Shown piece by piece: positions 1-10,542 of a stretch of DNA of 64,000 bases. Location of the stretch: contig JAZARR010000132.1 of NCBI GenBank assembly GCA_037389465.1, positions 220,001-284,000 of the forward strand, read 5' to 3'. The stretch comes from Baylisascaris procyonis (Eukaryota; Nematoda; Chromadorea; Rhabditida; Ascarididae). Position numbers and translations under genes: made by a program. Under the pieces are notes generated by a model. The model made no database searches. It saw nothing but the letters and a program-made list of their open reading frames with translations, and was not told the origin of the DNA. Each line of letters starts with the position of its first letter. Positions within the stretch are counted from its first letter, which is position 1.

Positions 1-29
1 CCAGGCAGAGCGGGGGTAAGCTACATTCT

Positions 30-3000
30 ATGCAAGCGGACGGTATTTATGCAATAAAAGAGGAGTCCCCTGCATACAACATTACCCTTAAGGTGAACGG
101 CAAACCCACCCAAATGGAGCTGGATACTGGTGCCGTTGTCACCATAGTAAAGCCAGAGTGCTGGAAAAGCATCGGTTGCCCAAAACTGCGGAAACCATCC
201 GTGATTTTACGAAGCTACACGGGCCATATTGTCCGCCTAAAGGGGGAGACAACGGTTGCAGTTGAGTGTAGCAGGGGCAAAAAGGAATTGTTGCTGCGAG
301 TGGCCGAGAATAGCACGACTAATGTTCTTGGTAAAGATTGGATCCGTGCCTTCGGAGGGTTGAATGCGTTCAGTTCACTAATCTGTACCGTAGGTTCAGT
401 AGACACGAACAAAAAGTTGGAGGATTTGTGCGCTAATTATTCGGACGTATTCAAAAATGAATTGGGGCACTGTAAGAAAATTCTGGCTCACGTGGAATTA
501 CAGAAGGAGGCCACACCAGTGTTCCGGAAACCATTTCCGTTAGCGTTTGCCATGCAAGGTCCGGCTGAGAAGGAGTTGACTCGTTATGTGAATATGGGTG
601 TTTTGAGTCCCATTGAGCGTTCAGCTTGGGCTGCCCCAATTGTAACAGCAAAGAAACCGGATAATAAAATTCGAATCTGTGCTGATTTTTCTATGGGTTT
701 GAACGAAAGACTTGTGGTTGACTCATATCCCATCCCAAGACCAGAAGACTTGTACCAGGCACTCCAAGGAGGGGAGAAATTTTCGAAATTGGACCTCTCG
801 GACGCCTACTTACAGGTCGAGTTAGATGACAGCTCTAAGGAATTGCTGGTAATAAACACGCACAAGGGTTTGTTCCGTTATCATCGTTTACCATTTGGCG
901 TAGCGTTAGCGCCAGCGATTTTTCAAAAAGTCATGGACACCATGCTGGCGGGTATTCCACGGGTAGCAGCCTATCTAGATGATATTATTCTGACTGGGAA
1001 GAATGAGGTGGAACATCTGGCATCATTGAATAAGGTGCTAGGCCGACTAAGAGAGTACGGTTTCCGCATTCGCAAGGAAAAATGCGCGTTTATGCAAAGC
1101 GAAATTGAATACTTGGGGCATATTTTGAGTGCTGAAGGAATAAAAGCAGACCCTCAGAAGACTGCCGCAATCGTAAAAATGCCGCCCCCACGAAATGTGT
1201 CACAATTGCGATCCTTCCTGGGTATGTGTAATTATTATGGAGAATTCCTACCGCATTTGGCGGAATTATGTGCCCCTCTGAACAAACTTTTAAAGAAAGG
1301 GGTTCAGTGGCAATGGGAACGGCCGCAAATTGAAGCAACTGAGAAGATAAAAAAGATGTTGAATTCACCATTGCTGCTAACGCATTACCATCCCGACTGG
1401 CCAATTATTCTCGCCGCAGACGCTTCTAAGGAAGGGATTGGGGCAGTGATCTACCATAGATTGACTGATGGTACTGTTAAGGTTGTTGCGCATGCGTCAA
1501 GGACACTTAATGCTGCCCAGAAAAATTATGCACAAATTGAGAAGGAGGCCTTAGCTATTGTTTATGGCGTGAAAAAGTTCCACAAGTACTTATGGGGACG
1601 AAGATTTACGTTACTCACAGACCATAAGCCCCTCGTATCGATCTTTGGCTCGAAAAAGGGAGTGCCTCAGACAGCGGCATGCAGGTTAACACGATGGGCT
1701 GTTGCACTCATGAATTATAATTTTCGGATAGAATACCGCAACACCAAAGAATTTGGCCAGGCAGACGGGCTTTCGAGGTTACCCATCTCAAGTGACGAAT
1801 TGTTCGACCAAAAGTTTGACCAAGAAGAGGCTAGAGATGAATTGACGGTAAACCAGTTGATAGCCAAATGCCAGTTAGAACTACCAATTACAGCCAAACT
1901 GATCGCGGAGCACACAACCAAGGATAGTGTCCTGAAGCAGATCAGAGAGTTCGTGTTATCTGGCTGGCCAGAAAGATGCCCAAACGAAAAATGTAAGGCG
2001 TTTTTCACTAAGCGAACCGAGTTGAGTGTTTCATACGGCTGCGTGGTTTGGGGCGTCAGAACAGTTATTCCAAGTAGTTTGCAAGTGACTGTGCTTGCTA
2101 AACTACACGAAACTCATCCAGGTCGTGACAGGATGGTTTCGATGGCCCGATAATATTGCTGGTGGCCTGGAATGGATAGGGACGTTGAGAAGACTATACG
2201 CGAATGTGAACGTTGCGCTATGGCCTAGAAGAACCCACCTAAAATTGCAGTTAGGCCGTGGGAGGTAGCAGATGCACCCTGGAAAAGGGTACATGTTGAT
2301 TTTGCTGGACCTATAAACGGTGAAATGTTTTTGGTCATGGTGGATGCTCATTCCAAGTGGCCAGAAGTCATTTACATGCCTCGTATCACCACAGAACAAA
2401 CCATTGAAGCGCTGAAAACTATTTTCTGCCGATTCGGCTTCCCTGAAGTTCTGGTTTCTGATAACGGAACACAATTCACGGCAGCAAAGTTTGCGTTGTT
2501 CTGTGCAGAATTTGGCATCCGACATATGACTTCAACGCCGTATCATCCGCATCAAACGGGCAAGCGGAGTGTTTTGTCGATACCCTAAAACGTTCACTAA
2601 AGAAATCAGCATCCGATAGAAGGACACAAGGGGATCGGTTGCGCGAATTTCTGATGAGGTATAGAGTGACACCACATCCAAGTACGGGACTGACACCGTC
2701 TGAAATGATGATGAAGCGGAGAATTAGAACTGTATTTGACTTGATGTTTCCAAAAGGAACAGAGAAACTACAAGAGACGAAGCAGAAAATGGAAATGAAA
2801 ACACGAGCTAGGAAAAACAGAGAATTTAAGATTGGCGATTACGTAATTGCTCGTGACTACGTGAGCCAGAGTAAGCCGTGGAAGAGAGGAAGAATAGTTG
2901 GAAGAGAAGGCAACGTCATATGGCTCGTGAAGGTTGGAAAAGTGACGTGGAGACGTCATACCAACCAAATATGTTGTCAAGGCGCTGATAATTTCAGGAA

Positions 3001-3301
3001 TTCGAGGCAGGTCGCGATCTCTGTTACGAGTGATGATGACACGCCAGGCGAGGACGGTACAAGTGCCTATGTTCCAAAACGCGACGCAGTGGACCACCAC
3101 AACAATGGTTCATCGGTCAATGGCAGCTTTGGCGACCGGTTGCAACATGACGCGTACGATCGTGCATCAAACAGGCCCAATGGCACAACGATGGTGGCAG
3201 AAGCAGTGGACAAGGACGAGCAACCTCGCGATCAAGAAGTTCTTCCACAACTTCGTCGTTCAAGTCGCGTCGTTCGACACCCTGACCGACTCAGTTATTG
3301 A
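30..3301 (+). pseudogene. Ty3/gypsy pol polyprotein (PR-RT-RH-IN), broken
   Basis: The first open stretch (30-2153, 707 codons) has the aspartic protease motif LDTG at residues 31-34, reverse transcriptase with the catalytic YLDD box at about residue 315, RNase H with TDHKPL near residue 530, and the start of the integrase HHCC zinc finger (HETHPGRDRM). A TAA at 2151-2153 and a TAG at 2226-2228 interrupt the zinc finger in the same frame. The integrase core follows (HVDFAGP, SDNGTQF). A frameshift near 2560, just before the glutamate region, moves the rest to another frame (2639-3301), which holds the integrase C-terminal part and a basic tail. Pol normally makes the enzymes for reverse transcription and integration; this copy cannot make an intact integrase. 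Confidence 0.88.
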
Positions 3302-3316
3302 AGAACTCGGGGGAGG

Positions 3317-3540
3317 TGTTAACAAGTAATACTGTGATCTGCATTTGTGTACTGCGCCGTATGCTCACGCTTGTTTGATCTTAACGTAATATCTCCCCAT
3401 GTGTGTTGTAATTTCGCCATACGTTCAGGGCCGCAGCCGAAGCTATAAATAGGCTGTGGTCTTGCTCACGAGGCAGTTGTTGTGTTGCGCTACTCGAGTT
3501 GTGTTGACGTCATAAAGGCGTTGTGTTGATTTCCCCTTGT
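3317..3540 (+). repeat. 3' LTR of the Ty3/gypsy element (right end approximate)
   Basis: It begins TGTTAACAAG directly after a G-rich purine tract that follows the pol stop, and has a TATA-like TATAAATAG near 3445. No second LTR is in the window, so the right border is set only by where the minus-strand BEL/Pao gag similarity starts (about 3545) and may be off by tens of bases. Confidence 0.55.
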
Positions 3541-3544
3541 GCCA

Positions 3545-5012
3545 CGTTCTGAATGCTCCAACACGGTCGCAGTTTGTGAGAAGATTCCTTGGATATCTGA
3601 AATCCGTACGGTTACTACAAGCCCTTTGATTTTTTGTATTTTTTGCGTTGTTAAAGTCATGCTTATTCGCGAAGGTAAGTTGCTTATTTTCAGCACTTGT
3701 AGTGTATTGCGCACAAAGTGCTCTGTAATGATGTTGTCCGCAATGAATGCATGTTGTGAATATGTATACTGTTGGGCGGACTGTGTGTTCGAGAGACATT
3801 TCTGGCATAGATTTAAAGCACGCATACGTTGGAGTCTTTCGTCTACTTCATGCTTCATTGAGATGGGGGCCCTGACGCCAAGCGCATGGATGTGGTTCAC
3901 GATTCCGACTTTCACGATGCCTTTGTAAAATGGAAAGGTTTCTTTTCGGATTGGTGAAGATACATCGGTGTGGTCTTGAATCTTGTTATTTGCAGGTACG
4001 TTTTGGATTATATCTTGCGCTTCCTCCCCAATACTGACTGTTCTGTCGAGGGCCTTGAGTAGTTCGTCAATTTGCCAAATTTCATCTGCCGTTTTTCCTC
4101 GGCCTAGCTCTAAGAGAATAGCGTGAGTTAAATTTCCTTGGATAATGAGGGCAGTGCTTGTTTGATTTATGTCTTCGCCAAGCGCTTTTAATTGGCGACA
4201 GCATTTCTTTAGCCGCTTCAAGCGTACTATGTAAATCCTTTGTGCGCATGATACATATAGCAGCCTTTCGTAACTATACAAAGCTTTATAGTATTTTGAT
4301 TATACAAAGTGAGCTTTAGAGTATTTGGGTTTCCAAAGCGACGCTTGATTCTGTCCACAGCTTCCAAATAATTGGCAGGGCTGACCGATAAGCTTTCTAT
4401 GGCGGCGTGGGCGCGCCTTTTTAGGCATCCAAGTAAGTAATGGTACCTTTGTGCTTGAGATATGTTTTGTCTGTGGACTGCATCGCGAAAGAAATTCAAA
4501 ACTGATTAAAGCGCAATGGATCATCAGCATAAGTTGGCAACTGTTGCGTTGGTAAGGCAAGTCCGGGTGTTGCTGGCGGGTTGGCCATATGTATTGCCGG
4601 ATGCCTAGCGCTCGCGTTGTTTTTGTTGAACGGCGGTCCATGCTGAATGTTGTTATCCGCATAAGTCGGCAACTGTTGCGTCGGTAAGGCAAGTCTGAGT
4701 GTTGCTGGCCTATTGGTCGTGTCGTATTCTTGGATGTTGGCGTTGATTGTGTTAAATAGTGGTCTATGTTGCATGTTCTCATTTTGTAGTGCTTCTTCTT
4801 CACAGTTACTATCACATTTGACATCAGTTGGATTTTCGATTTTTGTCATATTCCCGTAGTTGTTGATCGACTTCATCGAGATTTTCTCGAAGTTCCTCCA
4901 GTTTCTCCTGTCTTTGAAACCATACTTCCAAGAAGTTCCCTTCACTTCGCTTCATTTCTTCGTACAGTTCTTCTTCTTCTTTGGCGCGACTAGGAAGTGA
5001 TGTTTGAATCAA
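3545..5012 (-). pseudogene. BEL/Pao gag remnant
   Basis: Minus-strand reading frames give, in order, a coiled-coil region rich in Glu/Lys (5012-4824), a spacer with two near-identical Asn/Pro-rich tracts (about 4750-4500), a DUF1759-like Gag core (YHYLLGCLKRRAHAAIESL, then a RRFGNP stretch, 4499-4300), a second Gag segment (CRQLKALGEDINQ) and a cysteine pair resembling a degraded zinc knuckle (CQKC). The parts lie in three frames, so the gene is broken. The matching LTR and primer-binding region lie upstream at 5278-5460. Gag would package element RNA; this copy is inactive. Confidence 0.7.
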
Positions 5013-5277
5013 CTGTGCCCATTCTTCTTTTTTTTATTGATCTGGTCGGCAAGCCCGGAGATGCGGGCGATATCGCGTTTCAGCTCCGTCCGGAGCTGAC
5101 GGAGTGATTTGGCATCGCTGATCGGCAGTTTTCCAGATACGTTATAGTGCGGCACATTTTCCAGATACCGGACGAGTCTGGCCCGTGTTAGGGCCGGTAG
5201 TTGATGAATGGGTCCCGACGAGGCCTCGGAAGTGATTCGGCACCCAGATTATCAGTCGCCTCACCTCGGGCACCAGC

Positions 5278-5460
5278 TGTGGTGAATTTAGTCGGGAAGA
5301 ATGTTTATTGAGACAAAGGCGCTGCTTATATAGTGGCATGATATGCATATTACAATCAGAATTAAAGCGGCAACAACATTTCATTTAATGCAGTTATGTA
5401 AAATAGTCGCAATAAGGACAAAATAGGTACTTTCATTTGCAACAATATTTCATTTCTTCT
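5278..5460 (-). repeat. LTR of the minus-strand BEL/Pao element (left arm of inverted pair)
   Basis: Read on the minus strand this contains TATATAAGC, an AATAAA signal and an end in CACCACA. It is followed toward gag by TGGTGCCCGAGG, which could be a primer-binding site. It is the reverse complement, with scattered changes, of 5800-5994. The outer border is not defined. Confidence 0.65.
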
Positions 5461-5799
5461 TGAATGCTCGAAGATTAATCCTTTTTCAACCGCTTCTGCA
5501 GCCTTCAATTTTCTAATAATGTGTCATATTTGCAGCCGAAGGTGGTTCACAAATACAAAGCCTCACGAAAAAATATTTTTTTCGAAAACTTGAATAAATT
5601 TCTTCCTTCTCGCCTTTCCCTCGGAATGTCGCAAACGCGAACCAATCCTGTGATTCACCTTCTAATTGTTTACATGTGAACGATGCAAAAGCTATGTTAT
5701 TGTAATGACGGTCGAAATGATTGCAGATGATTGAATGTATTGCTGTTGTCATTAAGTATTCAAAGAAACGTTATTCAAAGAAATGTTTAATTGAAAGAA
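5461..5799. other. Spacer between inverted LTRs
   Basis: AT-rich sequence of about 340 bp between the two facing LTR copies. It probably includes the diverged outer (U3) ends of both LTRs. I see no gene in it. Confidence 0.4.
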
Positions 5800-5994
5800 A
5801 GGAAAACAAATGAAATATTGTTACCAATGAAAGTACCTATTTTGTCATTATTATGACTATTTTACATACCCGCATTAAATGAAGTGTTGTTGTCGCTTTA
5901 ATTCTGATTGTAATAAGCATATCATTGCCACTATATAAGCAACGCCTCTGTCTCAATAAACATTCTTCCCGATTAAATTCGCGACATTCGCCAC
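5800..5994 (+). repeat. Second LTR copy, plus orientation (right arm of inverted pair)
   Basis: The same LTR family as 5278-5460 but on the plus strand: TATATAAGC near 5933, AATAAACATTCTTCCCG, and an end in CGCCACA. No gag follows; a LINE fragment abuts it. It is a solo or truncated LTR facing its sibling. Confidence 0.65.
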
Positions 5995-5995
5995 A

Positions 5996-6243
5996 GTTCC
6001 TTCTCCAGTTTGAGCATTTCGCCAGTTAATCCATCGGTACCTGGCGCTTTCCCGTTTTTCATGCTTTGAATCGCGTTTCTTCTTTCTGAGTCGACGACTT
6101 GCAAGAGTGGCTTATCGCTTTACCGTGCAACGAACGTCAGTTGGTCTCTCCCCCGTAGAGCTTCATATAGAATTCCTTCACGACTTTGTCAACTTCTTGC
6201 GTTTCTGTCGTGAGTGATCCGTCCTTCCCCTCGGCTCACTTAT
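5996..6243 (-). pseudogene. Non-LTR (LINE) reverse transcriptase fragment
   Basis: The reverse complement encodes two conserved N-terminal blocks of LINE reverse transcriptase: a segment ending in EFYMKLYGG, then after a frame break and stop the block NGKAPGTDGLTGEML. The latter is the hallmark just before the fingers domain in RTE/Jockey/CR1-type elements. About 250 bp survive between an LTR and BEL/Pao pol. It is too short for the track of long ORFs and is clearly a pseudogene. Confidence 0.75.
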
Positions 6244-6246
6244 TCT

Positions 6247-7202
6247 TTTCTTGTTCTCAACCTTTGCGAGAGTCCCGTTTGGACTCAACGCAAGTCCCTT
6301 CATGCTGGTGGCAACAATCAAAACGCACCTGGACTCGTACGATGACGTAGCGTTAGCTGAAGAAATTTGGAAGAACATTTATGTGGATAACGTGCTGATC
6401 AGTGCACATACGACGGAGGAGGCTCTCGATAAGTTCGAACGCATAAAGAAACTATTCGAAGACGCACGAATGAACATTGGCGAATTTCTAAGCAACGATG
6501 CGACCTTCAGCGAAACAATTCCAGAAAAGGATCGTCACGGAACAGCTAACACGAAACTGCTAGGAGTGCGTTGGGATACTGTAGCAGACTATATTCAGTG
6601 GAAAGTAATGTCACCGAAGCAGCCAGTGATGACCAAACGGCAACTATTGTCCTATATCGCTGCTCAATACGATCCTACTGGACATGTCTCTCCACTATTC
6701 ACTCCATTGAAAGTAATTCTGCAAGATCTATGGAGAAAGAATCAGAAGTGGGACGAGAGATTACCCGAAAATATAACCGAGGAGATTAATAGCATATGCC
6801 GCGAATGGAGTGACGGCACAATTAAAATACCGCGATTCGTCATAAAAGGCCAAGCTGCAGTGCAACTTCATTGTTTCACGGATGCATCGAAGACAGCGTA
6901 CGCTTCAGCCGTTTACATTCGAACAGAAACGAACTCAGAAGTTGAATGTCATCTGCTAATATGCAAGACTCGAACTGCCCCAATCAAAGGATCCACCATT
7001 CCGCGTCTGGACTTATGGGAGTTCTTATTGGAACGAGGCTACTTGAGTGCACATCACAACAGCTGCAGTTGGAAGACGTCGACAAATACATTTGGACCGA
7101 CAGTCAGTGTACTTTACAACGAATTCGCTCCAACGACGCGCATCAGAAAGAAGAAAATCGGCTGAGAGAAATTCGGAAAACGGATGCCAGATTTGGATAT
7201 GT
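6247..7202 (+). pseudogene. BEL/Pao element A: pol remnant (RT C-terminal half and RNase H), interrupted
   Basis: The frame opening at 6251 starts inside reverse transcriptase (FARVPFGLNASPF), carries the active-site box as YVDN near residue 45, continues through the Pao connection (KRQLLSYIAAQYDPTGH) and RNase H (HCFTDASKTAYAS), and then shifts frame near 7030. The 5' part of pol and gag are missing. At 7199-7202 (ATGT) it is cut by element B; the next stretch of the same protein resumes at 14975. Confidence 0.82.
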
Positions 7203-7464
7203 TGTCGAGAAGAAGCAAATGCTGAACATTCCGAAGATTCCGTTGTCGGCTAACAATTCGCACAACAATCGTTGATAAGATCCAAAAATCTTCTCTTTCT
7301 CAAATCGTTTTGACTTGAAGTGTTTATTTCTCACATTTATGAATTCTTTGAAACAAAAATGTGAATTATCTGTCAGAATCTTTGTCTTTGTAAAAGTTCT
7401 ATAAAAGCGCCACTTTACGTCAGTAAATTCATTCGTTCGTTCATTCATTGCGGTCCCCACCACA
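7203..7464 (+). repeat. 5' LTR of element B
   Basis: Starts TGTCGAGAAGAAG and ends CCCCACCACA, matching 14712-14974. It contains TATAAAAG at 7400-7407 as a likely promoter TATA box. Confidence 0.93.
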
Positions 7465-7466
7465 TC

Positions 7467-7476
7467 TGGGGGCTCA
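7467..7476 (+). other. Primer-binding site of element B
   Basis: TGGGGGCTCA lies two bases after the 5' LTR. The same ten bases lie two bases after the 5' LTR of element C (23957-23966), so the two share a tRNA primer. The tRNA was not identified. Confidence 0.6.
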
Positions 7477-7495
7477 CCGCCACATATCCACTAAA

Positions 7496-8524
7496 ATGGC
7501 CTTAACGGGGCTTTATGCCCTCCCAATCCAAACCCTTGCAAATAGGCTCCACCATGCAATCGGCATGGTGCCCAAGCTCGACCTTCAATGTTCGGCGGCA
7601 CTTGAAAACCCGTCGACCTATTTATCCGACCTTCGTCAGAAATACCAATTATCGTCACGAACCCTCAAACGCCAGGTTGACGAAATAACTGTACTCGACC
7701 AAGCGTGGAGGAAGGCCCTGAGCAAAGCCGACCAACAAGAACAGGAAGCCTACCATCATGCAGTTACCGATCCAACGGGATTTTTCGCGCGTGTAGCGGA
7801 AGCCCGTGATCTTCTCGACCAAATCGACGCAAATTTGACGAATATTGACTCTACCCTTCACACGCCAACCGATTCCGGCGAGAATTTCACTACGGGTGCT
7901 TCTCCTACTGTTTCTCCAACACCTGCACGTACCACCTCAACTACATACGCTCCAAATTTGCGACTGCCTCAGTTGGAATTACTCCATTTCCAAGGAGACC
8001 CGTTACTGTGGCCAATGTTTTGGGCTTCATTCCAACATTCAGTTGATGAAGCTCCTATTCCAACGGTACACAAGCTATCGTACCTTCTCAGCACCCTTGA
8101 GGGTGAAGCGGCGCGAACTGTAGCCGGGTACGCGTTTGACGAGAACAACTATTCGGTTATCAAAGAGGCATTAATGCAGCGCTACGGCAATCTCTACGCA
8201 TTACGTCGCACTCTGCATTCACAACTGCAAGCACTCAAGCCAACGGAACAAAGTTCCTTCCATGACAATGTGAACACAATTCTTACGATCGTACGCCAAT
8301 TGAAGGAGATGGGCGAGCAAATCAACAATCCTCTCCTCGAGACAATAATTGAGAGCAAGCTGCCGGATTCCACTTTGATGGAAATATACAAGGAAAAGGA
8401 ACGCAATCCAGGATGGGACGTCGAATCCCTGTGCTCGCATCTGCAAACAGTACTCCGAATTCAGGAGCAACTCAAATGGTCACAAGACCGCTCAACATAC
8501 GAAAAGGTGACGAACCAACTTTGA
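7496..8524 (+). CDS. BEL/Pao Gag of element B (N-terminal and core; C-terminus frameshifted)
   Basis: ATG at 7496 is chosen because the aligned start in element C is at the same place (ALPIQ.LANRLH follows in both). After a helical N-terminal region comes the DUF1759 Gag core (LPQLELLHFQGDPLLWP, then LSTLEGEAARTVAGYAF and MQRYGN), which builds the virus-like particle. The frame ends early at 8522-8524. Comparison with element C shows small indels near 8490-8520 and again near 8620 that separate the core from the zinc knuckles at 8630-8850. It is a decayed gag rather than a natural stop. Confidence 0.85.
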   Translation: MALTGLYALPIQTLANRLHHAIGMVPKLDLQCSAALENPSTYLSDLRQKYQLSSRTLKRQVDEITVLDQAWRKALSKADQQEQEAYHHAVTDPTGFFARVAEARDLLDQIDANLTNIDSTLHTPTDSGENFTTGASPTVSPTPARTTSTTYAPNLRLPQLELLHFQGDPLLWPMFWASFQHSVDEAPIPTVHKLSYLLSTLEGEAARTVAGYAFDENNYSVIKEALMQRYGNLYALRRTLHSQLQALKPTEQSSFHDNVNTILTIVRQLKEMGEQINNPLLETIIESKLPDSTLMEIYKEKERNPGWDVESLCSHLQTVLRIQEQLKWSQDRSTYEKVTNQL

Positions 8525-8629
8525 CCAAAGAAAAGATTGAAGAGTCGTCAGCCTTTACTTCAACTCAGAAGCGTCAACCTCTAACTAGCCCAAATCGCAA
8601 GGGTCGACAACAAACTCTCACGCATTGAA

Positions 8630-10542
8630 AGGAACCACCGCCGTGTCCGTTCTGCAATTCGCCTCATTGGGCTGCCTTATGTACTCGCTTTCAAGATGTC
8701 GAAGCACGCAAGAGCCGTGCAAAGAAGCTCAAAATCTGTTTGCGTTGTTTGCGCAAGGGCCATTTTTCCGAGAGCTGCCCGTCTCACCGACCGTGCTATT
8801 ACTGTCGCAGTACCAGTCATCATCAAGCCCTCTGCAATTCTAAAACGAAGCGGACTGATTTCAAGGATTCCTCAATGGTCAGCGTTGCCGAAGAGAGCGT
8901 TCAACAGACTAGCGAACCCATTCAGGCCAACCATGCGACACTCGGTCGAAAATTATTCACTGAGGACACTTCAGGCGACAACGAACAGGTTTTGTTGCTT
9001 ACGGCTACAGCAAAGGTCAGTAATCCAAGCTTCACACTTCACAGTAAGTCTGTTACTGTTCTTTTTGACACTGGTAGTGACCGTACTTTCATCACTGCGG
9101 AGCTCGCGCAAACACTCAGGTTACCTACTATTGCAAAAAAGCGTTTAGCTATCAACGGTTTTGGAGCAACACCCATCCAAACGCTCTCCACCAAGGTGGT
9201 GCAGCTCCTATTGAGCGACCAGCAACAAAAATCAATCCCGCTTACCGCACACGTGGTCCCCAAGCTTACGCAGCCACTCAAAACCGTTCAACTGACGGCA
9301 AACGTTCCCTTACAAAAAGACATTGTAAAATTATGTACACATGCCGAAACTCCATCACTCCTAATTGGAATAGACCAATTTGGTGAGCTCGTTGATCTTT
9401 CTTCTGCCCAGAAGCTGCCATCGGGCTTCACCCTGATCAAATCTATAGTTGGCCCCCTCTTATGCGGCAAAGGCCAGCTACTACCAGCGACGGGCTGTTA
9501 CTACTCAACGTCTTCTACATCGCTGCCTATTCTAACGAATGACCCTATAGAAAACTTCTGGAAGCTGGAACTTATTGGTATCAAGGAAGATCCAACGACT
9601 ACGGATGACGACGTGGCCTTGCAAAAGTTCGAGGACACTATTGAATTTGTGGCTGGTCGTTACAGTGTCGGGTGGCCATGGAAGGATGAAATTCACTTTC
9701 ATGATAACTACGCACTTTGCCTGCAGAGGTTCATTTCGACTATCAAGCGGCTGCAATTGAACCCAGAACTGCTCCTACAATGCGACAAACTTCTCAAGCA
9801 GCAGTTGGAGGCAGGTATCATCGAAGATGTTACAAGCAAACCCGAACCGAAGCGTACGTACTATATGCCCATTCAAGCTGTTGTAAAACCAACGAGTAAC
9901 ACAACGAAAATTCGACTCGTTTACGACGCGTCGAGCAAAATGAGAAAAAACGGTTATAGTTTGAATGAAGCGATCTTACGAGGACCAATATATCTCCTTG
10001 ATTTGACAGGTATTTTACTGCGGTTTCGAATTCCGACAGTAGTAGTCATAGGAGATTTGGAGAAAGCCTTTTTACAGATCGGTTTGAGAGAAAGTGATCG
10101 CGATTCTACACGCTTCTTATGGCTGAAGAATCTGAACAGCCAACTGACGAGGGACAATCTGCGTATATTTCGATTCGCGAGAATCCCTTTCGGCGTGGTC
10201 GCTTCACCTTCTCTTCTCGCGACTACAATTCGCCATCACCTCAAACTACACAACGATTCAGCTGTTGCACAGGAGCTGCTGCACAACATGTACGTGGACA
10301 ACATTATGCTCACAGCAGCAACTATTGACGAGGCTGCAAAGAAATGTGATGCAAGCAAGAAACTGTTCCAACTTGCGGGAATGAATCTACGAGAGTTAAA
10401 TTCAAATTCCGCAGCACTTCGAGAGCGTTGGAAAGTAGAGGATCGTCAAAACGAGACAAATGCAAAAATTCTCGGCATCCCATGGGACGTGCGCACAGAC
10501 AAAATTTCGTTATATTCAAAAAATTCGAGTTCGGTGACATGA
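8630..10542 (+). pseudogene. Element B Gag zinc knuckles, protease and reverse transcriptase
   Basis: One frame holds cysteine/histidine knuckles (CPFC, CLRCLRKGHFSESC, CYYC), then the DUF1758 retropepsin with DTGS at 9067-9078, then Pao reverse transcriptase. The latter shows KIRLVYDASSK, FLQIGL, FARIPFGVVASPS and an active-site box YVDN at 10291-10302. The frame stops at 10540-10542 within the connection segment; similarity continues in another frame from about 10520, so a frameshift lies there. These enzymes would mature the particle and copy the RNA. Confidence 0.88.

Larger units (their letters stand above)
1..3540 (+). mobile_element. Ty3/gypsy LTR retrotransposon, 3' portion (5' end outside window)
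   Basis: The order protease, reverse transcriptase, RNase H, integrase on one strand, followed by a purine-rich tract (about 3305-3316) and a sequence beginning TGTTAACA, is that of a Ty3/gypsy element. Gag and the 5' LTR would lie left of the window. The coding region has two in-frame stops and at least one frameshift in integrase, so this copy is dead. It is a different family from the gypsy block at 55736-59283. Confidence 0.85.

Noticed and set aside
3443..3808. Minus-strand ORF over the gypsy LTR
   Set aside because: It spans the LTR and the BEL/Pao gag end; a fusion of two unrelated repeats, not a gene.
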